A stretch of 64,000 nucleotides of DNA, taken from Algimonas arctica (GTDB taxonomy: Bacteria > Pseudomonadota > Alphaproteobacteria > Caulobacterales > Maricaulaceae). Below, in pieces: positions 42,407-51,504 of the stretch (within the stretch, counting starts at the first letter, position 1; each line of letters begins with the position of its first letter). Below the pieces are notes generated by a model. The model made no database searches, had not been told where the DNA came from, and worked only from the letters and a program-made list of their open reading frames with translations. The stretch covers positions 334 through 64,333 of the forward strand of contig NZ_BMZH01000009.1 in NCBI RefSeq assembly GCF_014652695.1, in the 5' to 3' direction. The position numbers were made by a program, and so were the translations under genes.

Positions 42407-43879
42407 ATGACCCGATTTTCAATTATTCTCTCCGCAACCGTGCTGCTGATCGCGCCCTCTGTCTTGGCGCAGGACTATGAAACGGGATCGCAAATGACCG
42501 GCGAGCCCTACTCCTCCGCGCAGTTTGGGGATGATTTTGAGACCGAGTTTACGCAGATGTCGCCCGAACAAATCGCGGCTGATGTCACGACGGGATATAA
42601 TGCGCGCACCGGCGCGAAAGAATATCTCGCGCCGACCTTTGATCCGTTTGAAGAAGACGCGGCGCTGGCGGGCACAGTCAGCTTACGCGGCACAGACGGC
42701 GCGCGTGATCTCAACGGTGATGCTGTCGCAGATGGCGCTTTGCTGGATATCTCTCTGTTCTATACGGATGCCGGAGATCGTCGTTTCGGTCTGACCCGCG
42801 ACGCGCTTTTCCTCAATGGTGAGCCTGTTCCGATTATCCTTCGCGATAGTCGTGAGCTGGAATGTTCCGCCCGCGTGACAGAGCGGGTCTACCGCTATGA
42901 CCGCTATGATGATCGAAATGCCGTCCGGCACATTTGGATCCGCCCGACCTATCGGGGTCATCGCGGGTTTGCGTATGGCGGCTATGGAGGGCTTTGGAAT
43001 GGATTTGGGACAAGGGGGGCTCGCGGATGGACAGGCCCACGCTCACGACCCAGACCGAATACGCGTTCACATCCCAGATCTACGCCCAGATCTACGCCCA
43101 GATCTACGCCTAGGACCACGCCTAGGCCCACGCCGAGACCTCGGCCGCGGTCTCGACCGGACACACAGACACCCTATTATCCCCATTCAGAGCCACGACT
43201 TGATGGAGAGCAGCAGATCCATCCTCGTCCGCGGGCAGATCGTCCGAGACCGGATCGCACATGGACGAATAGGCGCGGGCGTGATGAGCAGATAACACCC
43301 GTGACCCCGGACGGTCGGGTTACGCCTACTCCGCGCCGCGATGCGACGCCGCGTCCACGGCGCGCTCGGACTGTCACGCCAACATCGACCCCTCGGTCAG
43401 GACGACGGGACGCAACCCCCAGGCCTGCGCCAGTGACAAGACCTGCGCCAGTGACGAGGCCTGAGCCAACATCACGGCCCAGACCTGTCCCAACTTCCAG
43501 ACCTGTCCAAACGACAAGACCCGCGCCGACGCCAAGGCCTCGGTCTACGCCAAAACGGCGAGAGGTGCCGATCTCGCGACCCATTCCACGATCAGATCCC
43601 AGCGAGCAATCCCGCGTCGTGCATGATATGTTTCCGGGCGACGGCTATGATGACGCGATCGTGGTCAGTTCCCAAAGAGACTGTGCGCGGGAAGATCAGC
43701 TGGTCTTATTTATCCCGAATGAGCGTCTTGATGCGGCGCGCTTCGATGGCCTGACATTGATCCTGCGCGACGTGACCTATGATCCGCGCACAGGGCGAAC
43801 AACGGTCTATGAAGAACGTCCGCTTTATATTCCGCCGAACTATATTGAGGGATTTCGCATCGCCACGTCTCGACCGTGA
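42407..43879 (+). CDS. Secreted protein with a long Pro/Arg/Thr-rich disordered region
   Basis: A 490-residue protein with a Sec signal peptide (FSIILSATVLLIAPSVLAQ). The first part (about 25-195) has a beta-rich, Asp-rich domain (DLNGDAVADGALLDISLFYTDAGD) and a Tyr/Gly/Arg-rich stretch. Residues about 207-398 are almost only Pro, Arg, Thr and Ser, including RSTP triplets encoded by a 12-bp tandem repeat near 43077-43112. A folded tail follows (CAREDQLVLFIPNERLDAARFDGLTLILRDVTYDP) with paired Cys positions. No family recognised; likely periplasmic or surface. A strong terminator follows. Confidence 0.75.
   Translation: MTRFSIILSATVLLIAPSVLAQDYETGSQMTGEPYSSAQFGDDFETEFTQMSPEQIAADVTTGYNARTGAKEYLAPTFDPFEEDAALAGTVSLRGTDGARDLNGDAVADGALLDISLFYTDAGDRRFGLTRDALFLNGEPVPIILRDSRELECSARVTERVYRYDRYDDRNAVRHIWIRPTYRGHRGFAYGGYGGLWNGFGTRGARGWTGPRSRPRPNTRSHPRSTPRSTPRSTPRTTPRPTPRPRPRSRPDTQTPYYPHSEPRLDGEQQIHPRPRADRPRPDRTWTNRRGRDEQITPVTPDGRVTPTPRRDATPRPRRARTVTPTSTPRSGRRDATPRPAPVTRPAPVTRPEPTSRPRPVPTSRPVQTTRPAPTPRPRSTPKRREVPISRPIPRSDPSEQSRVVHDMFPGDGYDDAIVVSSQRDCAREDQLVLFIPNERLDAARFDGLTLILRDVTYDPRTGRTTVYEERPLYIPPNYIEGFRIATSRP
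43077..43112 (+). repeat. Short 12-bp tandem repeat in the Pro/Arg-rich region
   Basis: The unit AGATCTACGCCC is repeated three times with a drifting copy after it, encoding RSTP repeats. It is an in-frame minisatellite and could vary in copy number without frameshift. Confidence 0.7.
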
Positions 43880-44000
43880 TAGGGTTGGCATTCGCCTTGC
43901 AAGTCTTGTTACGAACCTGATGCTTAGTCCCACGATAGCGCAAATTGGGTCCCAAATGATGGTCTTGCTCCCACGAGGCCATCCGTATGCGAATGAGTTA

Positions 44001-44030
44001 AACCCCGCCTCCCACGCGGGGTTTTTCTTT
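44001..44030 (+). terminator. Intrinsic terminator after the Pro/Arg-rich protein gene
   Basis: CCCCGC (44003-44008) pairs with GCGGGG (44016-44021) around a 7-nt loop, followed by TTTTTCTTT. It lies 120 nt past the stop and 54 nt before the acyl-CoA synthetase ATG, so it separates the two transcripts. Confidence 0.85.
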
Positions 44031-44083
44031 GCCAAAATTTCGCCTAAGGACGTCGTAAAATAACTAAGATTTCGGGAAATATC

Positions 44084-45874
44084 ATGCTGTCTACATTGAA
44101 ACGCGAAGCGGGATATTTGTCGGGCATGTTGCGGATGCTGAAATCGGTCAAGCAAGTCGATGCGACGTCAAATCACCTTTTGGCGGACGAACTGGAAATG
44201 CGGGTCGATGCGTTCGGCCCGAACATCGCTTTCATCGAAGGGGATCGGACATGGACCTTTGATCAGACCGAAGACTACGCCAACCGCGTTGCCGGCTGGT
44301 GCGAAGTCAATAACATCAAACGCGGTGATACGGTTGCTGTCTTTGTCAGCAACCGATTGGAATATGTCGCGCTCTGGTTTGGCCTTACCAAACGCGGCGT
44401 CATTCCGGCGCTGATCAATTTCCAACTCGCGGGCAAAGCGCTCGCCCATTGCGTCAATATTAGTGAAGCGTCTCATGTCTTGATTGATCTCAACTTGTTA
44501 GAGAATTGGGAGAGCGCGCGGCCTGATCTTGATGATGGTCTCACAGAATGGGGCGCGTTTGGGGATTCCCCTAGCTCTATGCAGCCCTTTGATGGTGCTT
44601 TGCTTGATATCGTTCCGAACCGCCCGGCGAAAGACGTTCGGGGGGACGTAACAGCCGGAGAGCAGGGCATGAAAATGTTTACCTCTGGCACGACCGGATT
44701 GCCTAAAGCGGCCAAAGTGACCCATGTGCGAGCGCAAAACTATATGCGCGGTCTCGGGGCTGGCGCGAAAGCAAATGCGTCAGATCGGATGATGCTCGTG
44801 CTGCCGCTTTATCATGCGACAGGCGGACTTGTGGGCATGGGCGCGGCGTTCTCGAATGGGGGCGCATCCATCATTCTGCCGAAGTTCAGTGCCTCGACCT
44901 TCTGGGACGATGCCGTCAATTATGGGGCGACTATGTTTACCTATGTGGGTGAGCTCTGCCGTTTCCTCCTCTCCACGCCGCCGCACCCCTTAGAGCGGTC
45001 GCATAAAATTCAATGGATTATCGGCAATGGCCTGCGTCCCGAAGTGTGGGAAAGCTTCGTGGCTCGGTTCAACATTCCCCACGTCATAGAATTTTACGGC
45101 GCGACAGAAGGCAATGTCAGCCTCATTAATCTGGACGGCCCAGTTGGCGCCGTGGGCCGCGTTCCGTCCTATCTAAAGTGGAAGTTCAATATTGATATTA
45201 TCCGCTATGATGTCGAAACGGGTGAGAATCCGCGCGGGTCTGACGGGTTTGCCTTGCGCGCGAATGATGATGAAGTTGGCGAAGTCATTGGTGAAATTCG
45301 GGAAGATGACGCCCGCTTTCGCTTTGATGGCTATGAAACCAAAGAAGCGACGCAAAAGAAAATCCTCCGCAATGTGTTTAAACCCGGCGATGCGTGGTTC
45401 CGCACGGGCGACCTGATGAAACGTGATGGCTACGGCTATTACTATTTCATGGACCGGGTCGGCGATACGTTCCGTTGGAAAGCTGAAAATGTCGCGACCA
45501 ATGAAGTGGCAGGCGTGTTGTCCGGATTTAAAGGTGTCACGCAGGCGAACGTCTATGGTGTCGAAGTGTCAGGTTATGATGGCCGTGCGGGCATGGCGTC
45601 GATTGTATCGGACACGACGCCAGACCTCAAAAAACTGAAAGCTTTCCTCGATAAGGAATTGCCGCACTATGCTCGGCCGGTCTTCCTGCGTTTGAGCCAA
45701 GAATCAGAGACGACCTCAACCTTCAAATTTAAAAAGACGAATTTGGTCAAGGCCGGGTTTGACCCAGACCGGATCAGCGAGCCCGTCTATTACTGTAACC
45801 CGCAGACCAAAGCCTATGAACAAGTCGATGCGGACATATTTGCGAAAATCAATAATGGGACCATCCGACTTTGA
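44084..45874 (+). CDS. Long-chain acyl-CoA synthetase (FATP/FadD6-like)
   Basis: A 596-residue AMP-binding enzyme. Core motifs: MFTSGTTGLPKAAKVTH (P-loop A3), FYGATEGNVSLIN (A5), WFRTGDLMKRDGYGYYYFMDRVGDTFRWKAENVATNEV (A7-A8), and TSTFKFKKTNLVKAGFDP near the end. The latter two place it in the very-long-chain/FATP subgroup of acyl-CoA synthetases. It probably activates fatty acids to CoA thioesters at the membrane. It ends overlapping the DUF924 gene by 4 nt. Confidence 0.92.
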   Translation: MLSTLKREAGYLSGMLRMLKSVKQVDATSNHLLADELEMRVDAFGPNIAFIEGDRTWTFDQTEDYANRVAGWCEVNNIKRGDTVAVFVSNRLEYVALWFGLTKRGVIPALINFQLAGKALAHCVNISEASHVLIDLNLLENWESARPDLDDGLTEWGAFGDSPSSMQPFDGALLDIVPNRPAKDVRGDVTAGEQGMKMFTSGTTGLPKAAKVTHVRAQNYMRGLGAGAKANASDRMMLVLPLYHATGGLVGMGAAFSNGGASIILPKFSASTFWDDAVNYGATMFTYVGELCRFLLSTPPHPLERSHKIQWIIGNGLRPEVWESFVARFNIPHVIEFYGATEGNVSLINLDGPVGAVGRVPSYLKWKFNIDIIRYDVETGENPRGSDGFALRANDDEVGEVIGEIREDDARFRFDGYETKEATQKKILRNVFKPGDAWFRTGDLMKRDGYGYYYFMDRVGDTFRWKAENVATNEVAGVLSGFKGVTQANVYGVEVSGYDGRAGMASIVSDTTPDLKKLKAFLDKELPHYARPVFLRLSQESETTSTFKFKKTNLVKAGFDPDRISEPVYYCNPQTKAYEQVDADIFAKINNGTIRL

Positions 45875-46428
45875 AGACTGCGGCGGATATCCTCGAGTTC
45901 TGGTTCTCGGACCGAGTTAAGGCGCGCTGGTTTAACAGCACGGCAGAGTTTGACGCGGAGATCATCACCCAATTCGGGGACACGTCGGAGATGTTGGCAA
46001 CGGCGCCGTTTCCGCATTCAACGTGGGGGACGGACCCAGACTCGGCTTTGGCGCTCATCATTGCGCTGGACCAGTTTCCGCGAAACATGTTTCGGGGGGC
46101 GGCTGAGGCCTTCCAATGGGACGCCCTATCGCTCGGCGTGGCTGCGAGTATGATTGATGACGGTTGGGATATGGAAATTCCTGCCGCGCGCCGCGCTTTC
46201 GTTTACATGCCTTTCATGCATGCGGAAGATTTGGCGGCGCAGAACCGCTGCGTCGAGCTGTCTGGCTCACGTTTTGAGGATGGCGGCAGCACACTGCGCC
46301 ATGCGAAAGCGCATCGTGATGTGATTGAGCAGTTTGGTCGCTTTCCGCACCGCAATGCAACATTGGGCCGAGAGAGCACGCGGGAAGAACGTGAGTTCCT
46401 TAAAAGGGGTGGCTACGATCCATCCTGA
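45871..46428 (+). CDS. DUF924 family protein
   Basis: A 185-residue protein: DILEFWFSDRVKARWFNSTAEFDAEI, DSALALIIALDQFPRNMFRGAAEAFQWD, RAFVYMPFMHAEDLAAQNR and HRDVIEQFGRFPHRNATLGRESTREEREFL, the complete DUF924 (YmjA-like) signature. It appears to start with TTG at 45871, overlapping the acyl-CoA synthetase TGA, which implies translational coupling. All-helical; biochemical role unknown. Confidence 0.9.
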   Translation: MKTAADILEFWFSDRVKARWFNSTAEFDAEIITQFGDTSEMLATAPFPHSTWGTDPDSALALIIALDQFPRNMFRGAAEAFQWDALSLGVAASMIDDGWDMEIPAARRAFVYMPFMHAEDLAAQNRCVELSGSRFEDGGSTLRHAKAHRDVIEQFGRFPHRNATLGRESTREEREFLKRGGYDPS

Positions 46429-46512
46429 GACAGGTTGAAAATCTCATTTTCGATGAAGTCGCGTGGCACCGCGGGGAGGGAAAGCCGCGCCACAACCGCC
46501 TGATTTCGCGCG

Positions 46513-47535
46513 ATGTGGCGCGCGCTATGCAATATGATCCTGTGCCACCTTACGTCGCCGACGATTGATCGCTATCTAAGCGTGGTGAAGACACCCAGAA
46601 CATTGATTGAGTCGCTCTCCGAAACACTGTCTGAACAGTTTTCGAAGCTGACGCCTGACGAGCAGTTCCTCGACAAATTCCAAGAAAATTTCCGACGCAT
46701 GACGCGACGGTTTGATACGCCGGGGCCAGAGGTCCGCGTTTGTGAAACGTTCGAGATCGAAGGCGTCGAAGTGAGGCTCTTTGTGCCGTTCGGCCCGCTT
46801 CCGACTGTAGGGCCAACAATAATCTATGCTCACGGCGGCGGCTTTGTTTCGTGCGACACGCACACCCACGAAGGCATTATTCGTCGTTTGGCCAACGCTT
46901 CATTCTGTCGTGTGCTTGCGGTTGAATACCGTTTAGCGCCGAAACATCCGTTTCCGGCGGCGCCAGATGATGTCGAAACCGTTTTACATTGGGCGCTAGA
47001 CGCGCGCGGGGAATCGCGCGGTATTGATGGCAATAAACTGGTCGTCGCAGGCGATAGTGCGGGCGGAAATATCGCCGCGTGGTTGGCGCAAAAATACCGC
47101 AACCGGATTAAGGCGCAAGTTTTATTCTACCCGTTGATGCAACTTGTTGACGTGAAACCTGCCAATCCGGGACCACAAGATTGGCTGCAAATTGGCACTG
47201 TTGCGCTGAAATATATTCAGGATCATTATGTCGCTGGGGCGGATGCGAAAGACACAAAAGTCTCGCCGTTGTTTGAGGATGATCTCGACGGTATGCCGCC
47301 GGCCTATGTGCTGACTTGCGGGCTCGACCCCTTGCGTGATGAAGGCAAGCTTTATGCGGAGAAGCTCAAAGCGTCCGGCACGACTGTTGTGCAGCTTTAC
47401 GAGAAGACCATGCCGCACGGCTTTCTCAATTTCGCCAAAGCCTTTCCGCGCGCCAACACAGTCCCGATGGAGGCGGCGGATTTCGTCCGCGCGCAGTTCC
47501 CAATCCTGCCACAAGTCAAGAAAGCCCGCCCATGA
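46513..47535 (+). CDS. Alpha/beta hydrolase of the hormone-sensitive lipase family
   Basis: A 340-residue esterase. The oxyanion motif HGGGFVSCDTHTHE, LAVEYRLAPKHPFPAAPDDV, nucleophile GDSAGGNIAAWLA, Asp in GLDPLRDEGKLYAEKLK and His in KTMPHGFLNF define an HSL-type (family IV) carboxylesterase. About 60 N-terminal residues form a cap. An internal ATG at 46534 is possible. It overlaps the GST gene by 4 nt. Substrate probably short to medium acyl esters. Confidence 0.9.
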   Translation: MWRALCNMILCHLTSPTIDRYLSVVKTPRTLIESLSETLSEQFSKLTPDEQFLDKFQENFRRMTRRFDTPGPEVRVCETFEIEGVEVRLFVPFGPLPTVGPTIIYAHGGGFVSCDTHTHEGIIRRLANASFCRVLAVEYRLAPKHPFPAAPDDVETVLHWALDARGESRGIDGNKLVVAGDSAGGNIAAWLAQKYRNRIKAQVLFYPLMQLVDVKPANPGPQDWLQIGTVALKYIQDHYVAGADAKDTKVSPLFEDDLDGMPPAYVLTCGLDPLRDEGKLYAEKLKASGTTVVQLYEKTMPHGFLNFAKAFPRANTVPMEAADFVRAQFPILPQVKKARP

Positions 47536-48167
47536 CCACACTCTATTTTCACCCGATCTCCAACCCATCACTTTACCCGCTTTTCGTGGCTGAGGCGGCG
47601 GGTGTGAAACATGATCGCAAAATGGTGAACCTTCAGACGCAAGAGCAAAAAGGGGATGCGTATCTCGCCGTCAATCCGTTTGGGCGTGTGCCGGCGATGG
47701 TCGACGGTGATTTGGCGATCGGTGAAAGTAGCGCGATTGGTCGTTACTTGGCCCGTCAATCGGGCAGCGATATTTATTCGGAAGATTTGCGCGAAGCAGC
47801 ACTCATCGACCAATGGGTGGAATTTATTGTCCACCATATTCGCGCCAACGTTGGGCGCGTACAGTTTAACCGGTTCATCGCGCCCATGATTGGCGAGACG
47901 TCTGATGAGAGCTCCATCGCGTTGGGCGAAAAATTCCTTGCGGCAAATCTACCGCATGTCGAAATCGCTCTATCCGGTGACGGGCATTTGCACGGCGACC
48001 GTCTGACCCTCGCTGACATTGCCCTTGTTGCGGCGATGGAACCACAATTTACGGCCAAGCTTGATCTGGAGGCATTCCCGGTCCTGACCGCGTGGCTGGA
48101 AACGATGCGCAAACAGGACTGGTATCAAAGCGTTCACACGCATTTCGGCTCGGAGATGGGACTATAG
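47532..48167 (+). CDS. Glutathione S-transferase family protein
   Basis: A 211-residue GST: N-terminal thioredoxin fold (TTLYFHPISNPSLYPLFVAEAAGVKHDRKMV), cis-Pro VPAMVDG, ESSAIGRYLA for glutathione binding, and an alpha-helical C-terminal domain with TLADIALVAAMEPQF. The Ser/Tyr near the N-terminus (SNPS) could be catalytic. It overlaps the esterase gene by 4 nt and the SelO gene by 76 nt. Confidence 0.9.
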   Translation: MTTLYFHPISNPSLYPLFVAEAAGVKHDRKMVNLQTQEQKGDAYLAVNPFGRVPAMVDGDLAIGESSAIGRYLARQSGSDIYSEDLREAALIDQWVEFIVHHIRANVGRVQFNRFIAPMIGETSDESSIALGEKFLAANLPHVEIALSGDGHLHGDRLTLADIALVAAMEPQFTAKLDLEAFPVLTAWLETMRKQDWYQSVHTHFGSEMGL

Positions 48168-49492
48168 AGTTCCATCCCGAAGACGCGATTTTAGACCTCG
48201 GGGAAGATTTTTCCGATCCCGTCGCGCCCGCGCAATTTCCTCAATACACGCTGCGCTATTCAGACGATCATAGCGCCGCCGCGATCGGTCTTGATGATGT
48301 CGACTGGGTGGCGCGGTTCGGACGGTTCGAGCCATTCGACGGCTCGCTCCCAGAGCCACGGGCGCTACGTTATCACGGGCATCAATTCCGCCATTATAAT
48401 CCGGACATTGGCGATGGGCGGGGATTTCTTTACGCGCAATGCCTAGACGCTGACGGGCGTCTGCTAGACTTTGGTACCAAAGGATCGGGCCAGACGCCGT
48501 TTTCGCGCAGCGGTGACGGGCGGCTAACCTTGCTCGGCGGGGTGCGTGAAGTCCTCGCCACGCGTTATCTTGAACATCTCGGCGTGAATACGTCGCGGAG
48601 TTTTTGCCTGATTGAGACAGGCGAAAATTTGCAACGGCATGATGAGCCGTCGCCGACGCGCTCTGCCGTCCTGACACGCCTCCAACACAGCCATATTCGT
48701 TTTGGCACATTCCAACGGCAGGCTTTTTATGAGCGTCGGGATAATCTCGAAGCCCTCGTCGATTATTGTCGCCAACATTTTTACCCAGACGTCACGCGGC
48801 CAGCCGATTTGTTGCAGGCGGTTGCCATCCGGAGTGCCGATTTGGTCGCGAGTTGGATGGCGGCGGGGTTTGTGCACGGCGTCATGAACACGGATAATAT
48901 GAACATGACGGGAGAGGTGTTTGACTTTGGCCCTTACCGATTCCTGCCACATTATGATCCAACATTCACGGCGGCTTATTTCGATCATAACGGCCTCTAT
49001 GCGTTTGCGCGTCAGCCCGAAGCCATGGGATGGAACCTCGGACAACTCGCGCAAAGCTTATCGCTCATTGAAGAGGATCACGCTCTGATCGACGCGCTAA
49101 ACGTCTATACGGATCATTATGAGACCGCGCTTGTCCGGCATATGTTCCGCCGCTTGCGCCTCGATATTCCCCGGAACGGGTCGGCCTTCATTAAGCTCAC
49201 ATTTGATAATTTGCGCGAAAGCCGGGCGAGTTGGCCAAACTTTTTCCATGATTGGACGGGGGGAGAAAGCGGGTCGCCTCTGCAGGATTATCCCGATAGC
49301 GTCTGGGCGGAATGGAAGCGGATATACCGCACGCTCACGCCCTCCGGTCCACGCCCGATGACGGAGCGTCCCGCCACATTACTCTATGACCAGATTGGTG
49401 CGCTCTGGGCGCCGATTGACCAAGACGACGACTGGTCACTTTTTCGGGACACGCTAGAAACTTACGATCGTCGTCGCTATACGGATCATTAA
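48092..49492 (+). CDS. selO: Protein adenylyltransferase SelO (YdiU family)
   Basis: A 466-residue pseudokinase that AMPylates proteins. Motifs: RALRYHGHQFRHYNPDIGDGRGFLYAQ, GTKGSGQTPFSRSGDGRLTLLGGVREVLATRYLEHLGV, then the catalytic and metal region GVMNTDNMNMTGEVFDFGPYRFLPHYDP, all standard. The only ATG/GTG/TTG start in a useful position is the GTG at 48092, inside the gst 3' end; without it the protein would have no start before the conserved region. Slightly shorter than the usual about 480-490 residues. Confidence 0.9.
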   Translation: MAGNDAQTGLVSKRSHAFRLGDGTIEFHPEDAILDLGEDFSDPVAPAQFPQYTLRYSDDHSAAAIGLDDVDWVARFGRFEPFDGSLPEPRALRYHGHQFRHYNPDIGDGRGFLYAQCLDADGRLLDFGTKGSGQTPFSRSGDGRLTLLGGVREVLATRYLEHLGVNTSRSFCLIETGENLQRHDEPSPTRSAVLTRLQHSHIRFGTFQRQAFYERRDNLEALVDYCRQHFYPDVTRPADLLQAVAIRSADLVASWMAAGFVHGVMNTDNMNMTGEVFDFGPYRFLPHYDPTFTAAYFDHNGLYAFARQPEAMGWNLGQLAQSLSLIEEDHALIDALNVYTDHYETALVRHMFRRLRLDIPRNGSAFIKLTFDNLRESRASWPNFFHDWTGGESGSPLQDYPDSVWAEWKRIYRTLTPSGPRPMTERPATLLYDQIGALWAPIDQDDDWSLFRDTLETYDRRRYTDH

Positions 49493-49505
49493 ACCGGAGA
49501 CTCTT

Positions 49506-50162
49506 ATGAAACACCTCATCGCGATTGCCGCCATTCCTGCCCTCATCGCTTGCGCTGACACAGACGGTGTTGAGATGGCCGCAAACGATCCTGTTCCAGC
49601 GGTCGCCAGCGAAGTCGAAATGGCGGAAGCTTTTGATTTTTCTGTTCTCTCGGCGGGGACATATTCGGAAGATAATGGCCACGCCTATATTCAGTTCTCC
49701 TACGACCATCAGGGATATTCCCGCCCGGTACTGCGCTGGAGTGAATTTGACGCGACTGTCACGCTCAATCCCGACGCCCCTGAAAATTCATCCCTGATTG
49801 TGACGATCCCAGCAGCATCTATCGACTCGATGGTTCCGGCTTTTAATGATCATCTTAAAAGCGGGGATTTCTTCGACGTTGAAACCTATCCAACTATCAC
49901 GTTTGTCAGCACGTCCCTGGATATTAATCCGGACGGCACAGGCACGATTACCGGCGACTTGACGATCAAGGATATCACCCGCCCCATTACGTTTGACGGC
50001 AAAATCAACAAGGCGGGGAAGTCGCGTTCCGGCGCTGATATGTTCGGTATTTCTGGCACAGGCCTGATGAAACGCTCGGATTATGGCGTCGACAACTATG
50101 TGCCCTATGTCGGTGATGACGTCCAACTCGTGATGGAAGTTGAGTTCCAGAAGGCTGAGTAG
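49506..50162 (+). CDS. YceI family lipid-binding lipoprotein
   Basis: A 218-residue protein with a lipoprotein-like signal (MKHLIAIAAIPALIACADTDG, lipobox LIAC) and a lipocalin-like YceI barrel: HAYIQFSYDHQGYSRPVLRWSEFDATVTLNPDAPENSSLIVTIPAASIDSMV, SGDFFDVETYPTITFVSTS and GDLTIKDITRPITFDGKIN. YceI proteins bind isoprenoids such as polyprenyl chains and are often paired with cytochrome b561, as here. Confidence 0.9.
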   Translation: MKHLIAIAAIPALIACADTDGVEMAANDPVPAVASEVEMAEAFDFSVLSAGTYSEDNGHAYIQFSYDHQGYSRPVLRWSEFDATVTLNPDAPENSSLIVTIPAASIDSMVPAFNDHLKSGDFFDVETYPTITFVSTSLDINPDGTGTITGDLTIKDITRPITFDGKINKAGKSRSGADMFGISGTGLMKRSDYGVDNYVPYVGDDVQLVMEVEFQKAE

Positions 50163-50163
50163 T

Positions 50164-50748
50164 TTGCCTCAAGCGGCCTCAACCGTGAACCGTTACACGA
50201 CAGTCGCGATCGTCCTGCATTGGGCGATCGCGTTGATGATTATTGGCCTCATCCTATTTGGCCTCTTGATGACCCAAGAATGGGTGCCGAACCGCTTTGC
50301 GATTTATCAATGGCATAAGAGCATCGGCATCACCGTGCTGATCCTGTCAGCGCTGCGCCTGATGTGGCGGCTGACCCACCGCCCGCCCGCCTTGCCCGCG
50401 TCCATGCCGCTGTGGCAGCGTAACGCCAGCCACGCGACACACGGGCTTTTCTACGCTTTGATGATCGTCATGCCGCTCCTCGGTTGGGCGATGGTGAGCG
50501 CCTCTGAACTTCCGATCCCGACTGTGCTCTATGGCCTTGTTGGACTCCCTGACATGCCCGGTGTTCCTGAATCCGAAGCGGTCGAAGGGCGGTTCCGCTT
50601 GCTCCATGAAATCGGAGCCAAACTCTTCATCGCCTTGATTGTCCTGCATGTTGGGGCCGCCTTGAAACATCATTTCAAGGATAAGGATGATGTGCTGCGC
50701 CGAATGATTCCGTGGCTGAATAAACATCGGCTCAAAACCAAAGTTTGA
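50164..50748 (+). CDS. Cytochrome b561
   Basis: A 194-residue four-helix membrane protein with haem ligands: VLHWAIALMIIGLILFG (His), WHKSIGITVLILS (His), HATHGLFYALMIVMPLLGW (His) and LHEIGAKLFIALIVLHVGAALKHHF (His). It transfers electrons in the inner membrane. The frame could begin at TTG 50140 overlapping yceI; TTG 50164 after AAGG or GTG 50182 are alternatives, and 50164 is used. The gene ends 2 nt before the attachment repeat of the tRNA-Arg element, so the element did not damage it. Confidence 0.87.
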   Translation: MPQAASTVNRYTTVAIVLHWAIALMIIGLILFGLLMTQEWVPNRFAIYQWHKSIGITVLILSALRLMWRLTHRPPALPASMPLWQRNASHATHGLFYALMIVMPLLGWAMVSASELPIPTVLYGLVGLPDMPGVPESEAVEGRFRLLHEIGAKLFIALIVLHVGAALKHHFKDKDDVLRRMIPWLNKHRLKTKV

Positions 50749-50750
50749 AA

Positions 50751-50800
50751 ATGGCGACCCCGGGTGGATTTGAACCACCGGCCCCCAGATTAGGAATCTG
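50751..50800. repeat. Left 50-bp attachment repeat (3' half of tRNA-Arg)
   Basis: The 50-bp segment beginning ATGGCGACCCCGGG and ending GGAATCTG is identical to 58159-58208. On the minus strand it is the anticodon stem-loop (CCT), T arm and acceptor 3' end of tRNA-Arg(CCT), without the 5' half. It marks the far end of the integrated element. Confidence 0.93.
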
Positions 50801-50913
50801 ATAATCGGCCGCGGTTGAGGGAGGTCTACTGTGTGGCTATCATATTGAATGATAACAATTAAAGGCTTATTCAGGTTCTTCTACGACCGTCGTTTCTGTT
50901 GAGGCTTGGTGTG

Positions 50914-50933
50914 GTGGGGACCATGTGGGGACC
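50914..50933 (+). promoter_or_regulatory. Two GTGGGGACC repeats at the left end, candidate integrase arm sites
   Basis: Copies at 50914-50922 and 50925-50933, 11 bp apart and in the same orientation as three copies near the integrase start (58017-58056). Such short direct repeats near both att cores are typical of tyrosine-integrase arm sites. Confidence 0.65.
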
Positions 50934-50940
50934 CGTTGGG

Positions 50941-51363
50941 CTATATCTCACAACTCTGCGCATATTGCCGTAGAGACCCGACGCGATACTGAGGGCGGCG
51001 GTTGTTGTCTAGGAAGGTGGGGCCCTTGCTAAGACCCTTGCGGCGTGCGTTGCGCCAGTTGGCTAGTGTTACCGATGAGCGATCTAGCATCATGGCTGCG
51101 TTCGTAGGAGTTATGAGCGTGTCGTCTGGTAGGTCCCACAGGGCCGGAGCGTTGGTTGCGGTCACCCCTGAGGCGAGCGTGGTCATGGCTTGAAGGATGT
51201 TGGTGTCGACGGAGGGCGTTGCGGTATCCGAGGGGGTGCGGGGGGGGCTGTCCTGAGCATCATTATTATTAAAGAGGCCCTCGGAGATTTGTGGCATATT
51301 TTTATGGTCGACCCCCATTGGGGCGCTCGTTACGCTTGATGTGTCTAGAATGGTGAAGTGCAT
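50941..51363 (-). CDS. AlpA/HTH_17-like protein, putative excisionase
   Basis: A 140-residue protein starting at ATG 51363 after AGGAG. The N-terminal half is polar and low-complexity; the C-terminal half (about 75-138) is an AlpA-type winged HTH: DTLITPTNAAMMLDRSSVTLANWRNARRKGLSKGPTFLDNNRRPQYRVGSLRQYAQ. AlpA-like proteins regulate integrase genes and act as excisionases in P4-type islands. Its position at the extreme left end, next to arm-site repeats, supports that role here. Confidence 0.7.
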   Translation of the reverse strand: MHFTILDTSSVTSAPMGVDHKNMPQISEGLFNNNDAQDSPPRTPSDTATPSVDTNILQAMTTLASGVTATNAPALWDLPDDTLITPTNAAMMLDRSSVTLANWRNARRKGLSKGPTFLDNNRRPQYRVGSLRQYAQSCEI

Positions 51364-51504
51364 TTGGCATAGCTCCTAGCCACACTCCGCCCATAGAGTC
51401 CCAACGAGGCCCCCTGAGAGGGCGCGTGGGAAATCCAAGGCAGAGCATGGGGATTTAGAGAAGGTGACTCAGTGAGTCGCGTTGGGAGTCTGACGGCGGC
51501 GCGG

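Noticed and set aside
43177-43584. 135-residue Gly/Val/Arg frame on the minus strand
   Set aside because: It is the complement of the Pro/Arg/Thr codons of the secreted protein; the low-complexity plus strand keeps the opposite strand open.
50751-50800. Left copy as a second functional tRNA-Arg gene
   Set aside because: The D arm and 5' acceptor strand are missing; only the 3' half matches.
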